A DNA stretch of 64,000 nt from CAVZXS01 sp963779325 (GCA_963779325.1 CAVZXS010000002.1:434001-498000), one strand, 5' to 3'; shown: positions 38,500 through 47,073, counted from the stretch's first letter. The notes: generated by a model from the letters alone, not told the origin. Program-made: numbers and translations.

Positions 38500-38637
38500 A
38501 GGAGGCTGTATCAAAAGATTTTTTTTTGCACGCCGAAGTGAAGAGATCGCTGAGAAAAAGTATTGGCTATTTGCCTCTGCTTGCTCCGCTACTCTGCGTG
38601 CCAATTCTAATAAAAAATTCTTTTTAGACAGCCTCCT
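38500..38637. mobile_element. 138-bp MITE-like element with 19-bp inverted ends
   Basis: AGGAGGCTGTATCAAAAGA (38500-38518) and the reverse complement of 38619-38637 (AGGAGGCTGTCTAAAAAGA) match at 17 of 19 positions. The ends resemble those of insertion sequences with GAGGCTGTCTCAAAA-type termini. No transposase fits in 138 bp. The right arm followed by a T run could double as a terminator between the SusD-like gene and the convergent Nudix gene. Confidence 0.65.
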
Positions 38638-38640
38638 TTT

Positions 38641-39162
38641 TTAAAATTGCTCTTTCAGCATCTTGGCTACAATCTTATCTATCGGAAGTGTTACGGCATC
38701 TTCCGAAAAATTTTCCCAATCAATAAACCGAAAGGTTTCAATTTCCTTGGTAAGATTATAAATTTCCATTTGCGATTCATCAAAATCAAAGGGCTTATCA
38801 CGCAACGGAACTTTTATTTCTTCCTGCGGGTGGGCAAAATAATAAATGGAAATGATTTGGTGCCCGGGATTAAAAGCACTCATTTGGTAAAAGTCAGTGG
38901 TATAAATATGATCGCCGATTGTGACATTCAAATTCATTTCTTCCATAAATTCTCTTTGCAGGCAATCGCGGGTGCCTTCACCAAAATCTAAACCGCCGCC
39001 CGGAAATTTTGTGTAGTAGCCGCCGCGAATATATTCATCACTCACCAGCACCTGCCGGTTTTCATTTATTAAAATACCGTATACTCTTATATTAAATTTA
39101 CCCGCCTCACCGGCTTTAGTTACAGCAGCGTCCTTCAATACTTTATTACCTGTTTCTGTCAT
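38641..39162 (-). CDS. Nudix hydrolase
   Basis: A 173-residue Nudix protein. The Nudix box is visible as GGGLDFGEGTRDCLQREFME followed by EM, fitting Gx5Ex7REUxEExGU, the Mg-binding pyrophosphohydrolase motif. The ATG at 39162 is used; the codon before it is TTG. Substrate cannot be told from the box alone. It lies downstream of dapF on the same strand, about 80 bp away across low-complexity DNA. Confidence 0.9.
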   Translation of the reverse strand: MTETGNKVLKDAAVTKAGEAGKFNIRVYGILINENRQVLVSDEYIRGGYYTKFPGGGLDFGEGTRDCLQREFMEEMNLNVTIGDHIYTTDFYQMSAFNPGHQIISIYYFAHPQEEIKVPLRDKPFDFDESQMEIYNLTKEIETFRFIDWENFSEDAVTLPIDKIVAKMLKEQF

Positions 39163-39243
39163 CAAACTTTTGCTTTTTGACTTTTTATTTTTGCCTTTTG
39201 TTTTTTGTCTTTTGTTTTTTGGATATTGGATTTTGAATTTTTG
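39163..39243. repeat. Low-complexity ctttttg/ttttgtc word repeat
   Basis: Quasi-tandem TTTTGTCTTTTGTTTTTTGG-like words between the Nudix gene and dapF. It is the same style of intergenic filler (CAAAAGTCAAAA on the other strand) as at 6765-6830 and 4495-4590. Confidence 0.6.
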
Positions 39244-40029
39244 TTACATCATCACCGTTCCCTCATACACTTTATTCGCCGGGCCGCTAAGCCAAATATT
39301 CACATACCTGTCATCGTCCAGCCTGTCAAATTCTACATTTAGTTTGCCGCCCAATGTTTTTACTTCTACATCATTAAACCCGTTTTCATTATGCCAGCAA
39401 ACCAATGCCGCGGCGGTAACACCCGTACCGCAACTGTAGGTTTCATCTTCCACGCCGCGTTCATAGGTGCGTACAATTATTTTATCCGCTTCGGACAATT
39501 GTTCTGTAAAATTTACATTAATGCCTTCCTGTTCAAATTCTTTACTGTAGCGGATGTTTCTTCCCTTTTGGTATACATCCATATTCATTACATCATCCAC
39601 CATTTTTATGTAGTGCGGCGAGCCGGTATTTAAAATAAAATCGCCGTGAAATTGGCGCACTTTATCTACATCATTCATTTTAAGCGATACGGTTCCGTCT
39701 GTATCTATCTCCGCTTCATGCTCACCGTCTACCGCCAAAAATTTATACTCGCTTTTGTGTATACCCAGGCTATGTGCAAATTTTACCAAGCAGCGGCCGC
39801 CGTTGCCGCACATGCTTCCTTCGCGGCCGTCGGCATTGTAGTATTTCATTTCAAAATCATAGCCGTCTTTATTGCAAAGCATCATCAGTCCGTCGGCGCC
39901 AATACCAAAGCGGCGGTCGCAGAGTTTTTTTATTTGTTCCGTAGTTAACGATGAATAGCTCAGGCTGCGGTTATCAAGAATAATAAAATCGTTGCCTGTT
40001 CCTTCGTATTTATGAAAATTAATCTGCAT
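39244..40029 (-). CDS. dapF: Diaminopimelate epimerase
   Basis: Interconverts LL- and meso-diaminopimelate for lysine and peptidoglycan synthesis. A 261-residue PLP-independent racemase with both catalytic cysteines in place: C74 in SMCGNGGRCLVKFAH and C200 in TYSCGTGVTAAAL. The N-terminal HKYEGTGNDFIILDN is typical. It is cytoplasmic and not in an obvious dap operon. Confidence 0.96.
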   Translation of the reverse strand: MQINFHKYEGTGNDFIILDNRSLSYSSLTTEQIKKLCDRRFGIGADGLMMLCNKDGYDFEMKYYNADGREGSMCGNGGRCLVKFAHSLGIHKSEYKFLAVDGEHEAEIDTDGTVSLKMNDVDKVRQFHGDFILNTGSPHYIKMVDDVMNMDVYQKGRNIRYSKEFEQEGINVNFTEQLSEADKIIVRTYERGVEDETYSCGTGVTAAALVCWHNENGFNDVEVKTLGGKLNVEFDRLDDDRYVNIWLSGPANKVYEGTVMM

Positions 40030-40243
40030 TTTTCAGTAAGTTATAAGTTATAAGTGATAAGCTGTAAGCAGGGTCGTTTACATTTTATAACTTATCGTTT
40101 AATAATGTTACGAACTGCTAAATTAAAACGATTTATTCTTATTTAATAAAACTTAGAGTTAAAGTATAAAATTCCAGAATTTATAAAGTCTATTTACTTC
40201 ACTATTTCCAATACTTCTCTAAACACTCCATGTACTTTATACT
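40030..40243. repeat. Low-complexity gttataagtgataag repeat, no gene
   Basis: AGTTATAAGTTATAAGTGAT-type words at 40032-40062, partly complementary to ATTTTATAACTTATCG at about 40082-40098, giving a loose hairpin. The rest is AT-rich with no signal I recognise. Confidence 0.5.
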
Positions 40244-41162
40244 TCATTTACTTCTGACTTCCGACCTCTGACTTCCGACTTCCGACCACTCTCTAATCTT
40301 CCTCGCTATCACTTTCACAATCAATTTATCCACAGCAACTATACCATCTTTCGAAAATTCTTTTTTGACACGATTGGCTACAATGGCGTTTAATGAAAGA
40401 CATTGATGACCCAATAATTTCCCCAAACTGTAAATGGCCGATGTCTCCATTTCAAAATTGGAAATGCGGTGCTGACCAAAACTAAAACTTGTAAGATTAT
40501 CAACCAGGTTGGGGTTTTTAACTCCCAGCCGCAGTATTCTTCCCTGCGGGCCATAAAAGCCGGGGCAGGTAACTGTAATACCCTGATAAAAATCTTTTAC
40601 AAAATGTTTTAATAAGGAGCCGCTTGCCCCGCAAATATAGGGGTGTACGTTTTGCCCGTGCAGTTGTGTATGAGTCACAAAGGAATGTATCAGTTGATTT
40701 TCTTCTTCGTTTTGCTCCAAGCCGGTAAAAATGTAAAAGATTATCAATACCCAAACCATGTGTGGAGGCCACATGCGCATCTACGGGAATATCGCCCTGC
40801 AAGGAACCCGATGTACCGATACGCATAATATTTAATGAAGTCAGTTTGGGTTTGATCGTTCTTGTTTCAAAATCTATATTGGCCAGTGCGTCCACTTCGT
40901 TCAATGCAATATCAATATTATCGGTACCAATGCCGGTGCTGATGCAGGATACACGTTGTTTGCCCACCATACCGGTATGCGATACAAATTCGCGGTGCCG
41001 CACTTTTACTTCGATAGTATCGAAATGGGCACTCACTCTTTCCACCCGGTCGGGGTCGCCCACAAAAAGGACGGTTTGACCCAGTTCTTCGGGCCGCAGG
41101 TCCAGGTGATAGATAGCTCCGCGTTTGTTGATGATCAATTCGGATTCGGCAATACGACTCAT
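40244..41162 (-). CDS. udp: Uridine phosphorylase-like nucleoside phosphorylase, reconstructed across a frameshift
   Basis: A PNP/UDP-family phosphorylase that splits a nucleoside (probably uridine) with phosphate for salvage. Family motifs are LFVGDPDRVERVSAHF, STGIGTDNIDIALNEVDALA, IMRIGTSGSLQGDIPVDAHV and NFEMETSAIYSLGKLLGHQC. The frame breaks near 40735, between IDNLLHFY and GLEQNEEENQLIHSF; one extra base gives about 305 residues. The ATG at 41162 is chosen. The last 15 or so residues (SEVGSQRSEVRSK) are encoded by gaagtcagaggt-type repeat DNA and look like a non-native tail. Confidence 0.85.
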
Positions 41163-41201
41163 AAATGAATATTTAAGAATAAATTTTTTAAAGAAATGAT
41201 G

Positions 41202-41209
41202 TACATTTG
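41202..41209 (+). promoter_or_regulatory. Bacteroidota -7 box (TACATTTG) upstream of tRNA-Cys
   Basis: TACATTTG fits TAnnTTTG and lies 68 bp upstream of the tRNA 5' end. No strong -33 box is seen, so confidence is moderate. Confidence 0.4.
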
Positions 41210-41277
41210 TCCCCGTTTCAGATTCAAATCTAAATTTTATTCCGATAAGAATCTGAACAGTAAGGAAAAATAAAACC

Positions 41278-41348
41278 GGTACCATGGCCGAGTGGCTAGG
41301 CAAAGCTCTGCAAAAGCTTCTACAACAGTTCGAATCTGTTTGGTACCT
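41278..41348 (+). tRNA. tRNA-Cys (GCA)
   Basis: A 71-nt cloverleaf. Acceptor arm GGTACCA/TGGTACC; D arm GCC-GAGTGGCTA-GGC; anticodon stem AAGCT/AGCTT with loop CTGCAAA giving anticodon GCA. T arm AACAG-TTCGAAT-CTGTT; discriminator T as expected for Cys. The CCA end is not encoded. It stands alone and marks the left side of the accessory island. Confidence 0.93.
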
Positions 41349-41352
41349 CCGA

Positions 41353-41384
41353 AAAGCTTCATCAATTTGGTGAGGCTTTTTTTG
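41353..41384 (+). terminator. Rho-independent-type terminator after tRNA-Cys
   Basis: GCTTCATC and GGTGAGGC pair (with G-U pairs) around AATTT and are followed by seven Ts, immediately after the tRNA. Confidence 0.7.
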
Positions 41385-41684
41385 TGAGGGGAACTTTGGG
41401 AAGATTTATTTTTGAAGGGGTAGGAAATATGAGGATATCGCGTTTAGTATATACTCTCTTTGTAAACTTATTGCACCATCTAAAATTTTAAAATATGACT
41501 TTAGTAGAATTCATAAAACCCCAACTTTCTAAGGATGGATATCAATAATTTAACTTAAATTATTATTTTTACATTAGGAACATAAATAATCTGCGATATC
41601 AATAGATAGGAACATGGAATACCTGCCATTTATCAAGCGATAAATATTGTCTTTTTTGAAAACTTATATCTAAAATACCAATCT
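41385..41684. other. Gene-free left margin of the accessory island
   Basis: Three hundred bases between the tRNA-Cys terminator and the first island gene. A 17-codon frame from an ATG at 41494 (MTLVEFIKPQLSKDGYQ) is the only reading frame of note and may be the stub of a lost gene. I see no repeat of the tRNA 3' end here, so no attachment site can be called. Confidence 0.4.
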
Positions 41685-42572
41685 ATGATAGAAGAATTTT
41701 GGGCAACGCTTTCAATTTATGATCATCGATATCCGATTTTTATCAGATCTTTAATATTATTCGATCGCATTGTAATTCCTATTCCGGACAGCCCCTTTGG
41801 AACACTGACTAATCAAGAACTTGATAAGCTAAATAGAGATGCAGAAAAACTGGAAAGAAATAAAGCTGCGGTCATCTATAAATGGAACCCTGATAAATTT
41901 CAAGAATGGGAAAAAGAGACCATGCGAGAAGCATTAATGATTCAAAAAACTGACAAATCATACCACACCCGGTTACAGTTATTAACTCATATAGATGATT
42001 TAAAACCAAATGATGTCAAATATATTTCTGCAGTTCCTGTTTATGGCGCCCGAAAAGAATTTGATGAAGCTTATTCCAAAATTAGTCTTGGTGCTCCGGA
42101 TAATCTGACGATAGAATTGAGCCAGCTAATTAGTGTACCCGATTTAACGGCGGATCATTTTCCATTGGATGAAATAATAAAATTAAGAACGGAAGGAGAA
42201 GGCTTTCAGTCTGCACGAAGGGCATTAAGAGATTGGCAAATTCAGAAAATGCCTGAAGTTATCGGAAAGAATTCGGAAAAGGATATCCTTTTGGCAAAAG
42301 AAGAATTTGAGCAAATGTTATTGCGATATGAAGAGGAAATTAAAAAAGGCAAGTTTGGGAAAACGAAAGTTGTAGTAACCTCTTTGTTAGCTTTAGGAGC
42401 TTTATTTTCAGCAGCAATAGGACAAATCCCGGCAGCAGTTGCTCTAATGTCAGGTGCAGCGCCTCATTTTTTTTCATTGAAAGAATCTATGACACCTGCA
42501 TGGAAAGACATTAGAGATAAGAATTTTGAAGCGGCCGGAGTAATATATGAAGCAAATAGAATTTTGAAATGA
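41685..42572 (+). CDS. Hypothetical protein with C-terminal membrane segment
   Basis: A 295-residue protein I do not recognise. The first 190 residues are charged and mostly soluble (FIRSLILFDRIVIPIPDSPF near the N-terminus). A helical Glu/Lys-rich region follows (about 185-225), then a hydrophobic stretch (VVVTSLLALGALFSAAIGQI, about 227-255) and a polar tail. It is the first gene of the island between tRNA-Cys and argS and is followed by copies of the island repeat. It could be an accessory or defence-type protein, but no domain supports that. Confidence 0.6.
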   Translation: MIEEFWATLSIYDHRYPIFIRSLILFDRIVIPIPDSPFGTLTNQELDKLNRDAEKLERNKAAVIYKWNPDKFQEWEKETMREALMIQKTDKSYHTRLQLLTHIDDLKPNDVKYISAVPVYGARKEFDEAYSKISLGAPDNLTIELSQLISVPDLTADHFPLDEIIKLRTEGEGFQSARRALRDWQIQKMPEVIGKNSEKDILLAKEEFEQMLLRYEEEIKKGKFGKTKVVVTSLLALGALFSAAIGQIPAAVALMSGAAPHFFSLKESMTPAWKDIRDKNFEAAGVIYEANRILK

Positions 42573-42933
42573 AAAACGAACTTACGTATCGGTTAGTCCC
42601 CGCAGGAAAAATAAATGAAAGCCATGTTACATTTACGCCTTTGGTATGGGCGTTGATCTGTACTGAGCTTACCAACAAATCCTTCACCTTGGTTCGTGCC
42701 CTTAACAAAATAAAGGAATGCCACGTTGCGTGTCTTCACGCAACGCTACGGCAATCAAGTGTAAAAGTGATGAGTGAAGACACGCTTCATGGCATCAATT
42801 AATTACCCGGCAGTTTGAGCAGCCGCTCTGTGCTTAGCTTACCAACAAATCTGCTGATTTTATTTTTGTAGCAATAACAAATATGCGGATATTGCGACAG
42901 TATACACATTATACTCAATGATTCATCGTCGTT
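42573..42933. repeat. Island repeat: hairpin unit plus 174-bp long form
   Basis: At about 42630-42680 lies the short unit: TTTACGCC-TTTGGTATG-GGCGTTGATCTGT, then CTTACCAACAAATC. From 42681 to 42854 is the long unit, repeated at 44190-44363. It contains CGTTGCGTG-TCTT-CACGCAACG, a 9-bp perfect stem. A 77-codon frame running across this stretch is coded by repeat DNA and is not taken as a gene. Confidence 0.8.
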
Positions 42934-43477
42934 ATGAAAGCAAGAGACCTTTTTACAATCATTTTAAAAGTATTCGGAATCTACATCATTAAAGATGTAC
43001 TTCTGTCAATTCCTCTCGGTTGTATCGAACTTCTATCAGTTGATAGAATTCTCCGAAGACATGGGCATAGTCGTCTTTTCCCTGTTTGTTTCTCTTTTAG
43101 TCTTCGGACTCTACTTCGGAATTGTATATTTGCTGCTTTTCAAAACCGATTGGTTGATTTCAAAGCTCCGCCTCACCGCTGACCTTAGCGAGGAGCCACT
43201 CGTAGTCAACTTGCACAGGTCTTCTGTTTATACTATTGCTATCATCGTCACCGGCCTCCTGATTTTAGTTTTCGCTATCCCTCAATTAGTCAGATATTTT
43301 TATACTTGGTATGAATATATGGACTCGAGGAATAGTATGCTCGGAATTAGTAAATATAATTATAGCCCGTTTCTTACCACCCTCGCAGAAGTAATTATCG
43401 GATTACTATTCTTGGGAAATCAAAGAACACTTGCGAATTTTATCGAATCCCGGAGACGTGCATCGAAAAGCGGCTAA
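42934..43477 (+). CDS. Hypothetical four-helix membrane protein, reconstructed across a frameshift
   Basis: The natural start MKARDLFTIILKVFGIYIIK is in one frame (from 42934). The bulk of the protein, from SVVSNFYQLIEFSEDMGIVV onward, is in another. The shift lies near 43010-43020. Repaired, it has about 180 residues with four hydrophobic segments and a basic C-terminus (ESRRRASKSG). Similar small membrane proteins of unknown function occur in Bacteroidota. It is followed at 43504 by a short copy of the island repeat. Confidence 0.65.
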
Positions 43478-43503
43478 AGCCGGTTTGTCAAAAGCTACCG
43501 GTT

Positions 43504-43553
43504 TTTACGCCTTTGGTATGCGGCGTTAATCTGTGCTGAACTTACCAACAAAT
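43504..43553. repeat. Island repeat, short hairpin unit
   Basis: TTTACGCC-TTTGGTATGC-GGCGTTAATCTGT followed by CTTACCAACAAATC. The arms TTTACGCC/GGCGTTAA pair at seven of eight positions and the loop TTTGGTAT is the same as in the other copies. Confidence 0.75.
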
Positions 43554-43586
43554 CTTTATATCCGTTATAAATCAAACTGACACATT

Positions 43587-44158
43587 TTGATATTCAAAAA
43601 GGAAAGGCCAAAAAGTTACGCCAACATTGAATCCGGAATTTATATTAAGAGTCCCCGGTATTATTCTTTTGGTGATGAGGAAAAGAATATCGGACATTTC
43701 TACTGCACTCTGAATGAGTCAGTGGGAATTTTCAAAAATTCCAAGTATTGATACTGCTTTCAAAAAGCACTAATACAGACCGGTATTATGATTTAAGAAA
43801 TCTTAATAATAATGCATCGATCGGGAATATCGCTATTTCAAATTTTACGTTCGGGAAATCTTTAAGAACTATTATTGATATAATTCATCAAGATTTATAT
43901 AATTGGGAAGTACTTGATAATTCATTTGGGTTTTCGATGTTTACATCAAAAACATGGTCGAATTTTTCGGGAAGACTTTTTAATAACAACGAGGAAGTGA
44001 GACTCTGGTGGGATTATACAGGTGACGTAGTCTATGGAAATAGGCTTGACATACCCGCAATCGGACAAATCAAATTAAGCAACCCCCGAAATCACTTCTT
44101 ACTATTTGCGGGAATGTTTTTAATGGAGATGGAATTGCAATTAAGAGTTGAAGACTGA
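43587..44158 (+). CDS. Hypothetical protein, reconstructed across a frameshift
   Basis: Two adjoining frames appear to make one protein of about 190 residues. From a TTG at 43587: IFKKERPKSYANIESGIYIK to NESVGIFKNSK. After a one-base shift near 43745: VLILLSKSTNTDRYYDLRNL to LQLRVED. No known domain is recognised; there is no signal peptide or membrane segment. The TTG start is uncertain because no ATG is available. It is part of the one-way gene series of the island and is followed by the long repeat at 44190. Confidence 0.5.
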
Positions 44159-44189
44159 GAATCAGTAACAGGTAATATTGAGTGTCTAT

Positions 44190-44363
44190 CCTTCGACTTG
44201 GTTCATATCCTTGACAAAATAAAGGAAGGCCACGTTGCGTGTCCGCACGCAACGCTACGGCAGTAAAGTGTAAAAGTGATGAGTGAAGACACGCATCATG
44301 GCATCAATTAATTACCCGGCAGTTTGAGCAGCCGCTCTGTGCTTAGCTTACCAACAAATCTGC
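44190..44363. repeat. Island repeat, second 174-bp long form
   Basis: Aligns end to end with 42681-42854 at roughly 90% identity or better. The inner hairpin CGTTGCGTG-TCCG-CACGCAACG keeps its stem while its loop differs (TCTT in the other copy). The last 60 bp (ATTACCCGGCAGTTTGAGCA onward) are identical. Confidence 0.85.
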
Positions 44364-44446
44364 ATGTGCAATTTATTTTGTTGGTATACATACAAATGTT
44401 TCATAAGTTTTGGAAATTCCTTAAATTTGAACTGAAAATATTAAAA

Positions 44447-44647
44447 ATGGATGATATTCTTTTATATACGAAACTGTCAAACCTTCCTGACAATATGAAG
44501 TCGGAGGTTGCCAACTTCATTGACTTTTTATTAAATAAAAATAAAAAGCCGTCAAAAAATAAACCAAAATTTGGCAGTGCCAAGGGTATGTTCAAAATGA
44601 AGAAAAATTTTGATGATCCAATAGAAGATTTTAAAGACTATCAGTAA
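44447..44647 (+). CDS. DUF2281 antitoxin-like protein
   Basis: A 66-residue DUF2281 protein (LLYTKLSNLPDNMKSEVANF, then IDFLLNK, and a basic, flexible tail with FGSAKGMFKM). These pair with PIN-domain toxins as antitoxins, binding the toxin through the tail. It ends 2 bp before the VapC-type gene. The ATG at 44447 is chosen over an upstream start that would read through the island repeat. Confidence 0.85.
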   Translation: MDDILLYTKLSNLPDNMKSEVANFIDFLLNKNKKPSKNKPKFGSAKGMFKMKKNFDDPIEDFKDYQ

Positions 44648-44649
44648 TA

Positions 44650-45033
44650 ATGAATTACCTACTCGACACTCATGTACTCATTTGGTTTCTTAATGGTGAC
44701 AAGTCTCTCTCAAACAAAGCACGAAAAGCAATAGAATCTGATAATGTGATGAATTTTGTCAGTATAGCTAGTTTGTGGGAAATAGCTATAAAGCTGAGTT
44801 TAGAAAGACTTTCAATAAAAGTTCCGTTTGAAAAACTCGGCAATGAGCTTGATAAAAACAATTTCCAACTGCTCCCCATTACATTTAATGACACAGTGAT
44901 TTTATCAAAATTACCTTTTCATCATCGAGACCCGTTCGATAGGTTAATAATTTCACAGTCTATCGCTAATGATTTTACACTTATATCAAAAGACAAAGAC
45001 TTTTCTGCTTATAAAATAAAATTACTTTGGTAA
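44650..45033 (+). CDS. VapC-type PIN-domain toxin
   Basis: A 127-residue PIN-domain ribonuclease. Acidic metal-binding residues are D6 (YLLDTHVLIWFL), E44 (ASLWEIAIKLS), and D94 and D97 (HHRDPFDRLIIS). Family members cleave tRNA or rRNA to arrest growth; the DUF2281 protein just upstream would neutralise it. Toxin-antitoxin pairs are frequent cargo of mobile islands and cassettes, which fits the setting. Confidence 0.92.
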   Translation: MNYLLDTHVLIWFLNGDKSLSNKARKAIESDNVMNFVSIASLWEIAIKLSLERLSIKVPFEKLGNELDKNNFQLLPITFNDTVILSKLPFHHRDPFDRLIISQSIANDFTLISKDKDFSAYKIKLLW

Positions 45034-45035
45034 GT

Positions 45036-45082
45036 TTACGCCATTGGTATGAGGCGTTGATCTGTACTCGACAAATCCGTAT
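45036..45082. repeat. Island repeat, short hairpin unit (degenerate)
   Basis: TTTACGCC-ATTGGTATGA-GGCGTTGATCTGTACT then CGACAAATCC, beginning 3 bp after the VapC stop. The CTTACCAA part is shortened relative to the other copies. Confidence 0.7.
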
Positions 45083-45214
45083 TCATATTGTCAGTACGCC
45101 ATCTACTAAGCCCGGCTGCATCTCGACAAAAGCGTAATTATTTCCCTAACTTCGGCAACATAAAAATTTGGCTGAATTGCTGAAATAAAATAACCAAAAA
45201 AAATATGTAGCAAT

Positions 45215-45973
45215 ATGTCTGAAAAGAAAATATTTTACAATAAAACAGATAACCCTGCAATGATCAAGGCTTTTGAAAAAGCACAAGAAACGTTTAAATA
45301 TTTCTGGAGAGAATTGTCTTGGGAATATCGCAGAATAGTTCCTGCATTGGATTTGGCTTGTGTAAAAGTCGCTTTTTCAGAAAATACAGATGACGCCGAC
45401 GAGCCGTTGGTAGAGCATATGTGGATTAATGAAATTGACTTTAACGGAGAAATTATTACGGGTGTATTAATTAATGAGCCCAACGAACTAACAAATATAG
45501 CGAACGGCGATTCAGTTGAAATCCCTTTGAGCCAAGTCAGTGATTGGCTCTTTGCAACCCGCGGAAAAACCTACGGAGGCTTTACAATACAAACGATGCG
45601 CTCAGAAATGAACCCTAAAGAACGTGAAGAACACGATGAAGCCTGGGGGTTGGACTTTGGTGATTTTAAAGACATCTTAATGGTGTATGAACAAAAAGAG
45701 AACCCTGAAAATTTGATTGAACATCCTATGAGCAGGAATATGAAAGACACGCTTCTTGACTTTGTGAAGCAAAACCCGGATGAACTTACTTCTAAAGATG
45801 AGAATGGTTATACTTTTTTGCACAGAGAAACAATTGCGGGCAACAAAACTTCTGTGGAAGTGTTAAAGCTTGCGGGTGCAGATATAAATGCTAAAACAAG
45901 TAACGGCAAAACCGCTTTGGATTTTGCAAAAGAGTTAAACTGGGAGCATATCATTCCTTTACTGGAAAAATAA
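45215..45973 (+). CDS. DUF2314 and ankyrin-repeat protein
   Basis: A 252-residue cytoplasmic protein. Residues about 10-150 form a DUF2314 domain (AFEKAQETFKYFWRELSWEY, VPALDLACVKVAF, VEHMWINEIDF, VSDWLFATRGKTYGGFTIQT). Residues about 190-250 hold ankyrin-type repeats (ENGYTFLHRETIAGNKTSVE, then NGKTALDFAKELNWEHIIP). DUF2314 proteins recur in polymorphic-toxin immunity and other conflict settings, so an immunity-like role is possible but unproven. It is in the same orientation as the other island genes. Confidence 0.85.
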   Translation: MSEKKIFYNKTDNPAMIKAFEKAQETFKYFWRELSWEYRRIVPALDLACVKVAFSENTDDADEPLVEHMWINEIDFNGEIITGVLINEPNELTNIANGDSVEIPLSQVSDWLFATRGKTYGGFTIQTMRSEMNPKEREEHDEAWGLDFGDFKDILMVYEQKENPENLIEHPMSRNMKDTLLDFVKQNPDELTSKDENGYTFLHRETIAGNKTSVEVLKLAGADINAKTSNGKTALDFAKELNWEHIIPLLEK

Positions 45974-46090
45974 AAGACCTCGTGAAACAGCTGTACTTTG
46001 AAAACGGCAGCGGCGAGGGACAATAACGTGAATTTTATTGCAGCCGGCCAACAAGTGTAATATAACTTGCGACGAATTAAAATATAAAAC

Positions 46091-47011
46091 TTGAAAAAAA
46101 TAATAGTAGTAGCCGGCGGAACAGGCAACCTGGGTCAAAGAATAATTAAAGCTTTGCTTGATAAAGACACCGAAGTAAGGGCTATTGTTCGCCACAGCAG
46201 TGATGCAGATAAAATAAATAATCTTGAAAAACTTGGGGCAAAAGTATTTAGGGTGGATATGTCGAATGCAGCAGAGATTGCCAATGTATGTATTGGTGCT
46301 TCTTGTGTTGTATCTGCATTATCAGGATTGCGTGAAGTAATTGTAGATGCTCAAAAAATATTATTGGATGCCGCTATAGAAGCAGGCGTACCGCGGTTTA
46401 TTCCTTCTGATTTTTCGCTGGACTTTACCAATCTGCCTGCCGGGCAAAACCGCAATTTAGATTTCAGACGGGAGTTTCATCAGTATCTCGATAAAACTTC
46501 TATTTCAGCTACCACCATTTTCAACGGGCCTTTTGCTGATTTGCTGACCGGCGAGATGCCGCTCATTCTTTTTAAACAAAAAAGAATTCTTTATTGGGGA
46601 AAAGCTGATCGGCGTATGGATTTTACTACAATAAATGATACGGCTGTATTTACAGCGAATGCAGCACTCGATTCAACTACGCCGCGTTTCCTGCGAATTG
46701 CCGGCGATCAAGTAAGCCCTGAAGAAATTGGAGTAGTAATGACTGAAGTATCGGGAAATAAATTTCGTCTATTGCGTGCCGGCGGTAAAGGTTTACTGGG
46801 TGTACTTACCCGTATTGCACGTACGGTAGCTCCCGGTAAAAAAGAACTTTACCCTGCATGGCAAGGCATGCAATATATGCGTGACATGTTGGATGATAGG
46901 GGAAAGATAGACAGGTATGATAATGATCGCTACCCGGGTATGCATTGGACGACAGTGAAAGAGATGCTAACTGCGCATCATGTTGCTGCTACTACATTGA
47001 GCAGCGTATGA
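46091..47011 (+). CDS. NmrA/isoflavone-reductase-like NAD(P)-binding protein
   Basis: A 306-residue atypical SDR protein: Rossmann start IIVVAGGTGNLGQRIIKALL, then RAIVRHSSDADKI, DMSNAAEIANVC and GVPRFIPSDFSLDFTN. It likely binds NADPH; its reaction or regulatory role is unknown. The start is TTG at 46091; the residues from there fit the family exactly. It lies 117 bp after the ankyrin protein gene. Confidence 0.85.
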   Translation: MKKIIVVAGGTGNLGQRIIKALLDKDTEVRAIVRHSSDADKINNLEKLGAKVFRVDMSNAAEIANVCIGASCVVSALSGLREVIVDAQKILLDAAIEAGVPRFIPSDFSLDFTNLPAGQNRNLDFRREFHQYLDKTSISATTIFNGPFADLLTGEMPLILFKQKRILYWGKADRRMDFTTINDTAVFTANAALDSTTPRFLRIAGDQVSPEEIGVVMTEVSGNKFRLLRAGGKGLLGVLTRIARTVAPGKKELYPAWQGMQYMRDMLDDRGKIDRYDNDRYPGMHWTTVKEMLTAHHVAATTLSSV

Positions 47012-47073
47012 CTTATAAGGACGTATTATGCCGGATTTTTAACTCAAAGAAAAATTGACTAAATTGCAGTGTC

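Noticed and set aside
41278..41684. tRNA-Cys as the attachment site of an integrated element
   Set aside because: No copy of the tRNA 3' end was found downstream and there is no integrase gene in the island.
42569..42802. A 77-codon frame starting at the stop of the first island gene
   Set aside because: It runs through the island repeat, whose other copies do not keep the frame; no protein-like pattern remains after the first 15 residues.
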